Assembly: GCA_016710075.1 (NCBI GenBank)
Contig: JADJLO010000037.1
Span: forward strand, 124,001-188,000
Direction: 5' to 3'
Origin: Acidobacteriota bacterium
Lineage (GTDB): Bacteria > Acidobacteriota > Blastocatellia > RBC074
DNA length: 64,000 nucleotides
In this document: positions 55,782 through 64,000 of the stretch, in pieces
How the letters are laid out: each line of letters starts with the position of its first letter
How positions within the stretch are numbered: the stretch's first letter is position 1
Program-made: the position numbers and the translations under genes
Notes under the pieces: generated by a model
Databases searched by the model: none
The model's input: the letters and a program-made list of their open reading frames with translations, nothing else
Told to the model about the DNA's origin: nothing

Positions 55782-57206
55782 TTATTCTTGCATTGAGGAT
55801 GGCGGGTTCTTTTTCCCTAAGACTCGATACATGGATTCGCGCAGGTATTCGAATTCGTAGTCTCGTTTAATCATTTCGAGGCCCGGGGCTTCCCTGTTTT
55901 CCTTGCGTTGTCCCGCCTGCCATATTTCAGCATCGAAATCGATGTAAACCAAGCGGCCGGCGATGAGCAGGTCGTCAATGGCCTCGTCGAGTTTGTCATC
56001 AGGCCATGCCGAACCAATGGGAATCGCCTTCCAATAAGGGCGGGCACCGATAACGGCGTAAAAGTTGATCAGCGGCGTTCGCGATCCGACGATGAAGGCG
56101 GAATTCCATGGCATGTCGCCAAGCTTGCTGAAATAGTTCCTCGATTCACGTGCGGCCCACTCCTGATTATAAAGTTCGCGTGACATGTTGTTGTAGGATC
56201 CCTTCGTCAGGACGATGAGTCCGACAATCACCATGGCCGCCCACACGCCGCGAAAGCGTACCATCTCGGCAAGAGTCCAACCGCAAATGGCGGCCAGGCC
56301 TAAAAGACCCGTCAACATATACCTCGGATTTACTGAAAGATCGTGATTGATGATCAGAACCAGATTGGCGAGCAAACCCAGAAGCCCGAAAACATGAAGA
56401 AGGCGTCGTTCACGATATTGCCACAGCCAGATGATCGCCAGGGGCGCCAGTAAGGTTGTCGCGACGGAACAGTTGTAGGAAAAATCGACAAGAAAAGCGA
56501 GATTCTCGGGGCCGATCGGATGAATCGTGCGCTCCTGGGCGCTAAGCAGATACCATTCGATGGTCGCAGGCCAGTATTTTTCCGGCGCATAAATGGTCCA
56601 GAAGATAATGCCTCCAACTGCTCCCAGAATGGCCAGCAGGGTTCCGCCAAGACCTTTTCTCCATGATCGACCGATGATCCACGCAGATATCGGAATAAAC
56701 GGCAGATAGAAGACGACGAATTCGCGGATGTTGGCGCTCAGACCGGCAAAAAAAGCCGCCAGCAGAAAACCATAAGTCGAACCGGATCTCAAAGAACGCA
56801 GCATGAGCCAGAAAGCGGCTGCGAGCATGAGAAAGCCGGGGATTTCGCTCATCGCCCGGCCGCTGTATATGATGAAGTAGGGAGATGCGGCAAGTATCGA
56901 TGCGCCGAAGATCGCGGATAATCTCGACTCGGAAAGCTCCTTGAAGAGGGCGTAGATTGCCACCACTGTGGGGCCTGCCAGGCTTATCACGCCGTAGCGC
57001 AGAATCAGGTATGCGTTTTCAGGAGGAGTGCCAAGCCATTTTTGGGCAAGCTTCCAGAGCAGGTGGTTGTATCCGAGAAAGAGCGACCTGCCAAGACCCA
57101 GAGCCGAAGGCAAACCCTGAATCGTGTATGCTGTGTAATCCAGCCCGTCCCAGTCCGAAATAAATTCATCCTGGAAATGCCAGGCGAGCCACCACGATGC
57201 CAGCAT
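55782..57206 (-). CDS. GT39/ArnT-like membrane glycosyltransferase
   Basis: About 474 residues with around ten membrane segments. The N-terminal 'WHFQDEFISDWDGLDYTAYTIQG' carries the Asp pair expected in the first external loop of GT39/PMT/ArnT-type enzymes, which use lipid-linked sugars. 'GRAMSEIPGFLMLAAAFWLMLRSLRSG' and 'GLSANIREFVVFYLPF' follow. The C-terminal 120 residues look soluble. The coding frame continues upstream of 57206 without a clear start codon, so the N-terminus may be longer. Acceptor and sugar unknown. Confidence 0.75.
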   Translation of the reverse strand: MLASWWLAWHFQDEFISDWDGLDYTAYTIQGLPSALGLGRSLFLGYNHLLWKLAQKWLGTPPENAYLILRYGVISLAGPTVVAIYALFKELSESRLSAIFGASILAASPYFIIYSGRAMSEIPGFLMLAAAFWLMLRSLRSGSTYGFLLAAFFAGLSANIREFVVFYLPFIPISAWIIGRSWRKGLGGTLLAILGAVGGIIFWTIYAPEKYWPATIEWYLLSAQERTIHPIGPENLAFLVDFSYNCSVATTLLAPLAIIWLWQYRERRLLHVFGLLGLLANLVLIINHDLSVNPRYMLTGLLGLAAICGWTLAEMVRFRGVWAAMVIVGLIVLTKGSYNNMSRELYNQEWAARESRNYFSKLGDMPWNSAFIVGSRTPLINFYAVIGARPYWKAIPIGSAWPDDKLDEAIDDLLIAGRLVYIDFDAEIWQAGQRKENREAPGLEMIKRDYEFEYLRESMYRVLGKKNPPSSMQE

Positions 57207-57267
57207 CAATGGCAGCCATATATAAAAGTCGTTGATCCAATGATGTGATTCGGGTCTGGAAAGACCA

Positions 57268-58329
57268 TCAACCTTTGGGAGCGTAATAACCTTTTCTGTG
57301 GCGAACCTTCAAATCCTTTTCCTTGCGATTGGGAAGGCGGATTTCGATTTTGCGGAAGGCGCCGTCCGTGGCTTCATTCTTCGGTTCATAAGCCAGCAGG
57401 TATTGCTGGCGCAGGTCCTGTTCGAGTTGTGAGAAAGCCTTGTCGAGTTCACGAGGGCCTTTGGGAAAAACGGCGCGGCCTCCGGTCGATTCACAGATTC
57501 TCTTCAAGACCCCTTCGTTGACGCCGCCGAAACCTGGATCTCCAATCCCGATGGCGTAGACTACGACCTCTGCGCGAAGAGCCTGATCGATCGCATCTCC
57601 GATCTTCATCCGGCTGGTTGTGTCCTCGCCGTCGGTCATGATGATGATCGTCTTGCGTCCTGGCTCTTTTGCGAGCATATCCGCCGATGTCGCGATGATT
57701 GCATCGTAAAGAGATGTGCCGCCCTGTCGCGAGCCTCCGTTGATCGGCGGAGTCGCTCCGCCGAAGACCCCAACCGGCGGCGGTGCGGTGAATGAGATTT
57801 CTTCGAGCGCCTTTCTGACCCGCGCCGGATTTGAAGTCAATCCCTGCATGACTGTGGCCTCACCTTCGAACTTGATGACTGCCGCCGTGTCCTTGCCCGA
57901 GCGTATGACTGAGTCGATGAATTGTCCGCCGGCGTCTTTGAGCAGCGGAAGTGTGTAGCGCTCGCTGCCGCTGACATCGATCAGCAGAGTTAGCGTCAAA
58001 GGCAGATCGAACTCCCGCTTGAAGGTGAAGATCTCCTGCGGCAGGCCGTTTTCCACTATCTCGACTTCGTTCTGAACGAGGTCGTTGACATAACGATTCT
58101 GCTTATCCTGGACGCTGAACAGCACGTTGACCAGCTTCGTATCTAGTTTGATCGTCTGATCGTCATCGACTTTTTTTGGCGGTTTCTGCTGTTCCGGCGG
58201 CTTTTGCTTCCTCTCCTGTTGTGCAAAGGCACCAGGATGAGACGATATCAGCGGGATCGTTGTCGCTGCCAACAGCGCAACCAGAGACAGCCCTATTATT
58301 CTGCGGCTGTTGAAAATAAAACTGCTCAT
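57268..58329 (-). CDS. VWFA domain protein of acidobacterial type, first copy
   Basis: 353 residues from the ATG at 58329 (gggaag upstream). The signal peptide is 'LSLVALLAATTIPLISSHPGAFA', followed by a Lys/Gln/Pro-rich linker. The VWA domain carries the metal-binding motif 'TLLIDVSGSERYT' (D-x-S-G-S) and later 'IIIMTDGEDTTSR'. The C-terminus 'YLLAYEPKNEATDGAFRKIEIRLPNRKEKDLKVRHRKGYYAP' is the conserved ending of the VWFA-related acidobacterial family. Extracytoplasmic; ligand unknown. A paralogue lies 7 bases upstream. Confidence 0.93.
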   Translation of the reverse strand: MSSFIFNSRRIIGLSLVALLAATTIPLISSHPGAFAQQERKQKPPEQQKPPKKVDDDQTIKLDTKLVNVLFSVQDKQNRYVNDLVQNEVEIVENGLPQEIFTFKREFDLPLTLTLLIDVSGSERYTLPLLKDAGGQFIDSVIRSGKDTAAVIKFEGEATVMQGLTSNPARVRKALEEISFTAPPPVGVFGGATPPINGGSRQGGTSLYDAIIATSADMLAKEPGRKTIIIMTDGEDTTSRMKIGDAIDQALRAEVVVYAIGIGDPGFGGVNEGVLKRICESTGGRAVFPKGPRELDKAFSQLEQDLRQQYLLAYEPKNEATDGAFRKIEIRLPNRKEKDLKVRHRKGYYAPKG

Positions 58330-58336
58330 ACTTCCC

Positions 58337-59398
58337 TTATTGGCTCGCGCCCACATTGCGTGGCGGCGTAGCCGTGTAGCCTTTTTTGGCTCTGATCCTT
58401 AAATTTTTATGGTTCGGGAGCCTGACGTCGATGGTGCGGAACTTGCTGTCGAATTTGTCGTTGATCGGGGAATAGGCGACAACATACTGGCTGCGCAATT
58501 CGCGGGCAATCGCCGAGAAGCTTCTTTCGAGTTCGATAACTTCCGCGGTAAAGAACGCTCGTCCGCCGGTGTCTTCGGCCAGCCTCTTCAATTCCTTGTC
58601 CTCTTTGCGGTCGACGGTTCCTGCCTGAACGCCAAAAAATCCGCCGGCTTTTGTGCTGATGACGAAGACGACGGTCTCGGTTCTCTGCGCCAGCTCGATG
58701 GCATCCTTCAAATTGCGGTCACTGACGGTATCTTCACCGTCGGTGATGATGACCATCGCGCGGCGACGCCCTGGAGATGCCGCCATTTTTTCCTCGCAAA
58801 CCTGATAAACGGCATCGTACATCCGGGTCTCTCCCTGAGCCTTGACCTTGTCGATGGCCCGGGTGAGAAGATCCAGCCGGTTGGTGAAATCCTGATGCAG
58901 CTCGATCTCGGAATCGAAGGTCGCAAACATCGCCCGGTCACGGCGCGATATGAGCATCGTCTGAAGAAAAGAGACGGCCGCATCCTTTTCGAATTTCAGC
59001 TTGGGCTTGACGCTGTTCGAAGTATCCATCAAAACTGCCACATCCAGCGGCAGGTCGCTTTGCGGCAGAAAGGATTCGATCTTCTGCTGAACCTTGTCCT
59101 CAAGGATCTCGAAATCATTCTGTTTGAGATCGACCACGAAACGCCCTGTATCTCCGTCAATCACCGTGATCGGCAACCGAACGTTGACCGTGACGGATGA
59201 TATCTGCCCGGGCGCCACATCCTCCTGAGCCTTCCCTGCCGCCTTGCCTTTATCGTCCTGCTTCTGCTGCTGTTTAGGATCTTGTGTTCGCGTGCTCTGC
59301 TGCTGCTGCTGAGCACCTGCCCTGATCATCGTGATTCCAGGGACTACGACCATCAATATTCCGGCTGCACACGCACTCAACCAGCGTCGCTTCTTCAT
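58337..59398 (-). CDS. VWFA domain protein of acidobacterial type, second copy
   Basis: 353 residues with a signal peptide (residues 1-30) and a Gln-rich linker. The VWA motif is 'VAVLMDTSNSVKPKLKFEKDAA' (D-x-S-N-S) and 'MVIITDGEDTVSDRN' follows. It ends 'YVVAYSPINDKFDSKFRTIDVRLPNHKNLRIRAKKGYTATPP'. It is a clear paralogue of the downstream gene, in the same order and orientation. The pair is probably co-transcribed. Function unknown. Confidence 0.93.
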   Translation of the reverse strand: MKKRRWLSACAAGILMVVVPGITMIRAGAQQQQQSTRTQDPKQQQKQDDKGKAAGKAQEDVAPGQISSVTVNVRLPITVIDGDTGRFVVDLKQNDFEILEDKVQQKIESFLPQSDLPLDVAVLMDTSNSVKPKLKFEKDAAVSFLQTMLISRRDRAMFATFDSEIELHQDFTNRLDLLTRAIDKVKAQGETRMYDAVYQVCEEKMAASPGRRRAMVIITDGEDTVSDRNLKDAIELAQRTETVVFVISTKAGGFFGVQAGTVDRKEDKELKRLAEDTGGRAFFTAEVIELERSFSAIARELRSQYVVAYSPINDKFDSKFRTIDVRLPNHKNLRIRAKKGYTATPPRNVGASQ

Positions 59399-59534
59399 GA
59401 TCTGTTACATCCTCCGATTCGCCCGCAATGCGGTTCCATCACTGCAATAATTGAATTCTATTCAGCTTCTTCATTATAGAGTGATGATCAGCGGCCAGTA
59501 AAGCGGGTGACCTTTACCACCCGCGTAAATGATG

Positions 59535-59580
59535 AGGGCAGCCCGGAGATTAGAGAATGCTGATATCCCGGCTGCCCTTC
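59535..59580 (-). terminator. Possible terminator between pilin and VWA genes
   Basis: agggcagcc (59535-59543) pairs with ggctgccct (59570-59578), with two further G-C pairs after a mismatch. There is no good T-run on the pilin side, so function is uncertain. Confidence 0.45.
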
Positions 59581-59608
59581 GATAGGGAATTTTAAATGAT
59601 CAGTGACG

Positions 59609-60109
59609 TTAAGGCTTGGTTGTCCCCTGGGATCCGCCTGAGGCTGATCCGACATCGGACAGGGACCGGCCCTCGCCGTGCGGAATAGGACTTGGGCTCT
59701 TGGATTCGACGTAACGGATGGTGCCGTCTTCGATGACGCTGTAATCCTTGTCCGCTGTGGTTGGAGACTGGCGAGTGGCCTGAACGCAATAAACGTCCTG
59801 AGTAGACTCAGTCGAGGTGTAGATATAGCCGTTCACAGCATTTCCGCTGGCATAGTTTGCATCGAGCAGGCCGATCTCATGCAATTCCTTAAGGGAACCG
59901 AACCTGCCTTTCATGGCGCTGAATTGTGCCTGATTGGTATGGATTGTCTGGAGTGATTTAATTGCCGCCGTCTCTCGTCCGATCTTGAGATTCTGTTGCA
60001 GTTTGGGAAGGGCAATTGCCGCCAGAATTCCAATGATTGCAACCACGATCAGTAATTCGATTAGTGAGAAACCCGCTTCATTGCGGAGATTCCGTTTCTG
60101 CTTCTTCAT
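59609..60109 (-). CDS. Type IV pilin-like protein
   Basis: 166 residues from the ATG at 60109. After a short basic leader comes the prepilin site and hydrophobic helix 'GFSLIELLIVVAIIGILAAIALP', with Glu at +5 after the Gly cleavage site. The globular part ('LKELHEIGLLDANYASGNAVNGYIYTS') is pilin/pseudopilin-like. It would be processed by a prepilin peptidase and assembled into a type IV pilus or secretion pseudopilus. No assembly genes are in the window. The Ser/Gly-rich C-terminus is unusual. Confidence 0.92.
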   Translation of the reverse strand: MKKQKRNLRNEAGFSLIELLIVVAIIGILAAIALPKLQQNLKIGRETAAIKSLQTIHTNQAQFSAMKGRFGSLKELHEIGLLDANYASGNAVNGYIYTSTESTQDVYCVQATRQSPTTADKDYSVIEDGTIRYVESKSPSPIPHGEGRSLSDVGSASGGSQGTTKP

Positions 60110-60272
60110 AATAACTTCCAAGCTCCTTCCTGGGATAAATCATCGAGGGGAGTCAGATCCTCTGATGAAACGATCGAAAATAAAAGCGGTTCCAATATTA
60201 CTACGATATTCCGGCACTTTCGAGGAGGGGGATTGCGAAACAGACGAAATAAACGAAACAAACCAAAAATTA

Positions 60273-60971
60273 TCAGGCCAGACGGCTTCGTGCGTTATGG
60301 ATGCTGACTGCGATCAGGAGTGTTATGACCGACACGACAATCAGCATGGAAGCCCAGAGAACGGCCGGCACCATGGTCAGCTCTTCCAGCGTCTTTGCAT
60401 CGCTGCGCATACTGGTGCTTGCCGAAACCAGAAAGAGAGTCCTCAGATCGTATAGCGCATTGAGACAGCATTGAACCGCCAGAAAACTGAGCGAAAAATG
60501 GGCGAGGCGGGCACCGAACGAAAGAACCACAAAAACAAGAATCAGCGCCAGCGAGATGCCGATGAAGATGCTGAAGAGGTCTTTTGCAAAAAAGCCTGTC
60601 AGTGCAACAATCAGAAGCGCTGTTGCCGTCAGAACGGCTTTCGCCTTCCTGCCATCGCTGCACAGAACCAGCAGGCTCGCTCCGTAGACGGTGCTTGCCA
60701 GATAACCCGCCGATGCGATGAGAAACTGAGAGCCTCCGCGGGTGTAGGTCTCTCCGCTGGCATCGGCATAGATCACCAGTTTTTCAACAGAGCCGGCCGT
60801 CAGCAGCGCCATCAGCGCGTGCCCGCCTTCATGAATAAAGGTCACAAAGAGCCGCAGCGGATAGACCGCGAAAAATCCCATCGGAATATAGTAGATCAGC
60901 ATCGTCAGCGCGGCGGCCAGAACCAGCAGCCAGACCGATTCACGGCCATTGGTTTGAACTTGTTTTGCCAT
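60273..60971 (-). CDS. M50B-like membrane metallopeptidase
   Basis: 232 residues with about five to six membrane segments. Zinc motif 'FVTFIHEGGHALMALLTAG' (H-E-x-x-H). Such proteins are distant relatives of site-2 proteases; members of this subgroup with a periplasmic-side motif may act on membrane proteins or have lost activity. The ATG at 60971 has aggggc upstream; a longer frame to 61010 is less likely. Function unknown. Confidence 0.85.
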   Translation of the reverse strand: MAKQVQTNGRESVWLLVLAAALTMLIYYIPMGFFAVYPLRLFVTFIHEGGHALMALLTAGSVEKLVIYADASGETYTRGGSQFLIASAGYLASTVYGASLLVLCSDGRKAKAVLTATALLIVALTGFFAKDLFSIFIGISLALILVFVVLSFGARLAHFSLSFLAVQCCLNALYDLRTLFLVSASTSMRSDAKTLEELTMVPAVLWASMLIVVSVITLLIAVSIHNARSRLA

Positions 60972-61203
60972 ACTAGCCCCTACGAGTTTCGGACCCTGTG
61001 AGTTTCGCAATCGAAAATTTTATCGTCTGCAATGAAAATCACCTGTCGTCGGAAAAATCCTGCGTTCCGCTCAGACGGTCAGGATGATTGCGCCCCCCAT
61101 GTTCAACCGTAAGTGCCTTGTCATGCAACAAGTAAATGAAAAAGTCGAGATGGTGGCACGCTGATTGAGTAACAGTATGTGGGGAAGACTGGAGGGAGAG
61201 TTT

Positions 61204-61845
61204 ATGTCACCAAATCTCATTACGCTGATCAGGGTCATCATGGCATTTGCATCGGTCGCGCTCTTTCGCACCGGACCGGTTGGAAGCCTGGCAGGGCTGG
61301 TGCTGCTGGTCATGACACTGGCGCTTGACGCGGTTGACGGATATGTGGCGAGGCGGCGCAAGCAGACAAGCGACATCGGAGCCGCATTCGATATTGCGGC
61401 TGACAGGATAGTCGAGAGTGTCTACTGGGTATTTTTCGCAACATCTGGGCTGATTTCGTTCTGGATTCCGATAATCGTCATTGCTCGCGGCGGTTTCACT
61501 GATTTCCTCCGTGCGATTGCCTTGACACAGGGCCGGACGGCTTTCGGCGATAAAACGATGATGGAGACCTGGTGGGGAATGTTGCTGGTAGGCTCGCGCT
61601 GGAGCCGTGCGGCATACGGAATAGTCAAATGCGCCGCTTTCTTTGCGCTGGGATTATGGATGACTCTGGCTCAAGCGCCTCAATGGCAGGCGGCTCTCGC
61701 TGCCGGTCTGATGGGAGTCCTCAAATTAGGCGCCCTGACACTGGCGGCTTCCGCGGTTGTCTTCTGCCTGGTCAGAGGCGTTCCCGTCATCGTCGAGGGA
61801 CTTCGTTATTTCAGGAAAGAGAGCCTGGCAAACAAATCATGCTGA
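61204..61845 (+). CDS. CDP-alcohol phosphatidyltransferase
   Basis: 213 residues with about six membrane segments. The full catalytic signature D-x2-D-G-x2-A-R-x8-G-x3-D-x3-D is present in 'DAVDGYVARRRKQTSDIGAAFDIAADR'. Such enzymes move a phosphatidyl group from CDP-diacylglycerol to an alcohol such as inositol, inositol phosphate or glycerol phosphate. The start at 61204 has ggaggg upstream; an earlier in-frame ATG exists at 61177. The following HAD phosphatase and PAP2 genes suggest a dedicated lipid pathway. Confidence 0.93.
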   Translation: MSPNLITLIRVIMAFASVALFRTGPVGSLAGLVLLVMTLALDAVDGYVARRRKQTSDIGAAFDIAADRIVESVYWVFFATSGLISFWIPIIVIARGGFTDFLRAIALTQGRTAFGDKTMMETWWGMLLVGSRWSRAAYGIVKCAAFFALGLWMTLAQAPQWQAALAAGLMGVLKLGALTLAASAVVFCLVRGVPVIVEGLRYFRKESLANKSC

Positions 61846-61889
61846 CGGCCTCATGTCACGAAAAGTTGTAGGGGTAAAAATAAAAAAAC

Positions 61890-62594
61890 ATGAAGAGCAA
61901 CAAAATGATAGCTGCTGTTTTCGATGTTGACGGCACGCTGATCGAAAGATCAATGGAAAGAATATTTCTGGGATTTCTCTGGAACCACGGCGAGTTGGGT
62001 TTCAAAAATCTGTTCAATCTTCTTCAAGGAGCGATGGAATCCATACTTGCGGGTCAATCGCCGGTTCTCGCAAACAAAGCCTGGCTCAGAGGCAAGCACG
62101 ATTTGATGATCAGGCGGCTGGCGCGCGATTGCTTCGAGACGGAGATCCGGCCGAAATTGCTGCCGGCGGCTGTTGAACGGCTGCGATGGCATCAGGATTC
62201 GGGGCATTACCTTATCCTCATTTCGGGCTCACTCGATATGCTGCTTGAGCCGCTTGCCGAATTTCTCGGTATCCGCGCGTGGTTCGGCACGAAGCTTGAG
62301 ACGCACGATGAGAGCCGAATGCTGACTGGTCGCATTGCAGGACTGCACCCTTGCGGAAAGAGCAAAGAACGATGCCTGCTAGATATCAATCATGCAGGAG
62401 CCTTCGATCTGAGAAGATCGTTTGCCTATGCCGATCGCTACTCCGACAGGTTCCTGCTCTCTTCCGTCGGCAATCCCGTAGCCGCTAATGCCGAAGCCGG
62501 TTTGCGCAGATTTGCCGAGAAACACGACTGGCTGATAGAGGATTTTGTAAATCCTGAAAGATCGCTGACGGAGGGAGCATATGGTCGGATTTGA
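61890..62594 (+). CDS. HAD-IB (SerB-like) phosphatase
   Basis: 234 residues. Motif I is 'AVFDVDGTLIER' (D-x-D-G-T), motif II lies in 'YLILISGSLDML', motif III Lys is in 'GKSKERCLLDI' and motif IV in 'SFAYADRYSDRFLLSSVGNPVAANAEAGLRRFAEKHDW'. Such proteins remove phosphate from phosphoserine or lipid head-groups. The gene lies between the CDP-alcohol transferase and PAP2 genes, so a phosphatidylinositol-phosphate or similar lipid phosphate is a reasonable guess. Confidence 0.9.
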   Translation: MKSNKMIAAVFDVDGTLIERSMERIFLGFLWNHGELGFKNLFNLLQGAMESILAGQSPVLANKAWLRGKHDLMIRRLARDCFETEIRPKLLPAAVERLRWHQDSGHYLILISGSLDMLLEPLAEFLGIRAWFGTKLETHDESRMLTGRIAGLHPCGKSKERCLLDINHAGAFDLRRSFAYADRYSDRFLLSSVGNPVAANAEAGLRRFAEKHDWLIEDFVNPERSLTEGAYGRI

Positions 62595-63528
62595 AGAAAT
62601 GAAGTCGAGCGGGCGAGAAATCCGGACTTTCAATCTGAGATCGAGGTTGACCATCAGGCTTAAAATGCTCAATCTCGCCGACCGATTGACGCTCGTCTAC
62701 CTTTGCTTCTCGGCCGTCCTGATCGCCGTCTGTCGCCGGAATGTGAGCCACTGGGAGGTCCTGCTGCCGGTTCACTTCGGTTTGATGGCAATGATTGCTT
62801 ATCTGGCCGCCGCACGCAATCGCCGGACGCCTCTGATAGAAACGATCAGTCACTGGTATCCAACGGTTCTCTTCCTCTTCTTTTTCGAGGAGATCGGCCT
62901 GATCGTTCATGCGATATTTCCAGGTTGGTTCGATCAATATCTGATCAGGGCCGATCTTGCGCTCTTCGGCGTACACCCTACCGTCTGGATCGAACAGTTC
63001 AGCAGCTACTGGCTGACTGAATACATGCAACTGGTCTACACGAGCTATTATCTGCTGACGATCGGATTCGGAGCATATCTATGGCTTCGCGGCCGGCGTT
63101 CTGAATTTTCATGGTTTATTACTGCAACCTGCGCGGCCTACTATTTGTCTTATCCGATCTTCGTTTTGTTCCCCGTGGAGAGTCCGCATCATACCCTGCA
63201 GCATCTGCAACAGGTCGAACTCGCCGGAGGACCGGTGACTGATTTCATTAATCTGATCGAGAAGCACGGGCGCGTCCATGGCGGCGCATTCCCCAGCGCC
63301 CATGTCGCGGGATCAATGGTTGTTCTCTTCTCGGCCTTCAAATTCGAGAGGAAGCTGGCCTGGCTGCTTGCGCCGCTGATTCTCAGCATCTGCCTCGCCA
63401 CAATCTATGGCCGTTACCATTATGTGATGGATGTCTTCGCCGGCACACTCATGGCTGCCATCGGCTGCATGCTCGCCGACCGGCTTGAGATGAAAGATAG
63501 GGAAAAGATTACGAAACAAACCAAATAA
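62581..63528 (+). CDS. PAP2/Aur1-like membrane phosphatase or phosphotransferase
   Basis: 315 residues with about six membrane segments. 'GRVHGGAFPSAHVAGSMVVLF' and 'IYGRYHYVMDVFAGTLMAAIG' are the Ser-x-His and His-Asp motifs of PAP2/inositolphosphotransferase (Aur1/Ipt1) proteins. The start overlaps the HAD gene by 14 bases, so they are coupled. It may be an inositol-phosphorylceramide-synthase-like enzyme or a lipid phosphatase. Confidence 0.9.
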   Translation: MVGFEEMKSSGREIRTFNLRSRLTIRLKMLNLADRLTLVYLCFSAVLIAVCRRNVSHWEVLLPVHFGLMAMIAYLAAARNRRTPLIETISHWYPTVLFLFFFEEIGLIVHAIFPGWFDQYLIRADLALFGVHPTVWIEQFSSYWLTEYMQLVYTSYYLLTIGFGAYLWLRGRRSEFSWFITATCAAYYLSYPIFVLFPVESPHHTLQHLQQVELAGGPVTDFINLIEKHGRVHGGAFPSAHVAGSMVVLFSAFKFERKLAWLLAPLILSICLATIYGRYHYVMDVFAGTLMAAIGCMLADRLEMKDREKITKQTK

Positions 63529-63588
63529 ACGAAACAACCGGAAGTTTTCAGCCGGTCAAAGTGCAGGAACAGTCTTGCATTTCGTCAT

Positions 63589-64000
63589 CTATTCCTCCCA
63601 ACTGAGCCAGTACATCTCGCCGAAACCTCCGATATATCGCACGCGTTCGATCTTCAATCTGAACAATTTAAAATCGCCCATTTGAAACATCTGAGCCGAA
63701 TCCGGGAATCGATCGAGGTAGCGATTCTTCGCGTCATCGAGTGAGGCGTCCTCGATCATCCCGGCATTGCCCAGAATCGTGGCGCGAGCTCCGGCCTGTG
63801 GATTGTCCAAAGCTGATGAATCCTGCAAAAACAGGCTGACGCGTGGATCGGCCACAATATTGTGAGTATGCTCGGCGAGCCCGCTCAGCAAAAACATCGG
63901 ATCGCCTTCGGCCGTCATTGCAAACGGTGTCAAAGATCCGAAAGGCCATCCTCCCATCTTTTTTGACAGCGTGCTCAAAACGCCGTTCTTTTCGCGGTTT
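63589..64000 (-). CDS. HugZ/pyridoxamine-oxidase-like flavin or heme protein, partial (5' end outside window)
   Basis: The reverse frame is open from the window edge to the stop at 63589, about 137 codons, beginning 'NREKNGVLSTLSKKMGGWPFGSLTPFAMTAEGDPMFLLSGLAEHTHNIVADPRVSLFL'. This is the split-barrel FMN-binding fold of the pyridoxamine-phosphate-oxidase/HugZ family. The N-terminal residues and start codon lie outside the window. Cofactor and substrate cannot be set. Confidence 0.85.
   Translation of the reverse strand, partial: NREKNGVLSTLSKKMGGWPFGSLTPFAMTAEGDPMFLLSGLAEHTHNIVADPRVSLFLQDSSALDNPQAGARATILGNAGMIEDASLDDAKNRYLDRFPDSAQMFQMGDFKLFRLKIERVRYIGGFGEMYWLSWEE

Overview
The window looks like the replication-origin region of an uncultured Acidobacteriota chromosome. 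It carries a complete dnaA-oriC-dnaN locus and most of the classical origin-linked genes (rpmH, rnpA, yidD, yidC, jag, mnmE, mnmG, rsmG, parA, parB). The phylum is inferred from two tandem VWFA-type proteins of the acidobacterial kind, a bactofilin next to parAB, and several lipoprotein or membrane families typical of that phylum. A class such as Blastocatellia is possible but cannot be decided here. A COX15/CtaA heme A synthase suggests aerobic respiration. No rRNA, tRNA, CRISPR array, transposase or prophage was seen.

Layout. 1-16.5 kb: mixed housekeeping and secreted enzymes (fasciclin protein, heme A synthase, a redox protein with an in-frame UGA, TPR protein, CofE, VOC protein, serine hydrolase, processive glycosyltransferase, amidohydrolases, M14 peptidase) and a run of small zinc-ribbon membrane proteins. 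16.5-29 kb: a long leftward series, xseA-xseB-ispA, then rpmH-rnpA-yidD-yidC-jag-mnmE-mnmG-rsmG-[parS]-parA-parB-bactofilin. 29-35 kb: rightward glycosyltransferase, pdxJ, a phosphodiesterase-like gene, alpha/beta hydrolase, zinc-ribbon/PH protein and a membrane-anchored DUF6599-like protein. 35-38 kb: dnaN, oriC and dnaA. 38-52 kb: amidase, S9 peptidase, nucleoside transporter, GH13 enzyme, nagB, a Gfo/Idh/MocA gene, cystathionine beta-synthase, and a cation exchanger-SulP-carbonic anhydrase operon. 52-64 kb: Nfu scaffold, histidine kinase, diguanylate cyclase, GT39-like protein, two VWA proteins, pilin, M50-like peptidase, a three-gene phospholipid cluster (CDP-alcohol transferase, HAD phosphatase, PAP2) and a truncated flavin-binding protein.

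The most interesting item is at 2871-3398. It is a thioredoxin-fold SelL/AhpC-TSA_2-like gene whose first active-site cysteine codon is TGA, giving U-x-x-C, with a stem-loop just downstream in the place of a bacterial SECIS. The reading frame is otherwise intact on both sides. By contrast, four other genes (serine hydrolase, yidC, phosphodiesterase, Gfo/Idh) carry single-base indels. Because yidC is essential, these indels are most simply sequence errors. The origin also shows a clear DnaA-box / GC spacer / DnaA-trio arrangement.
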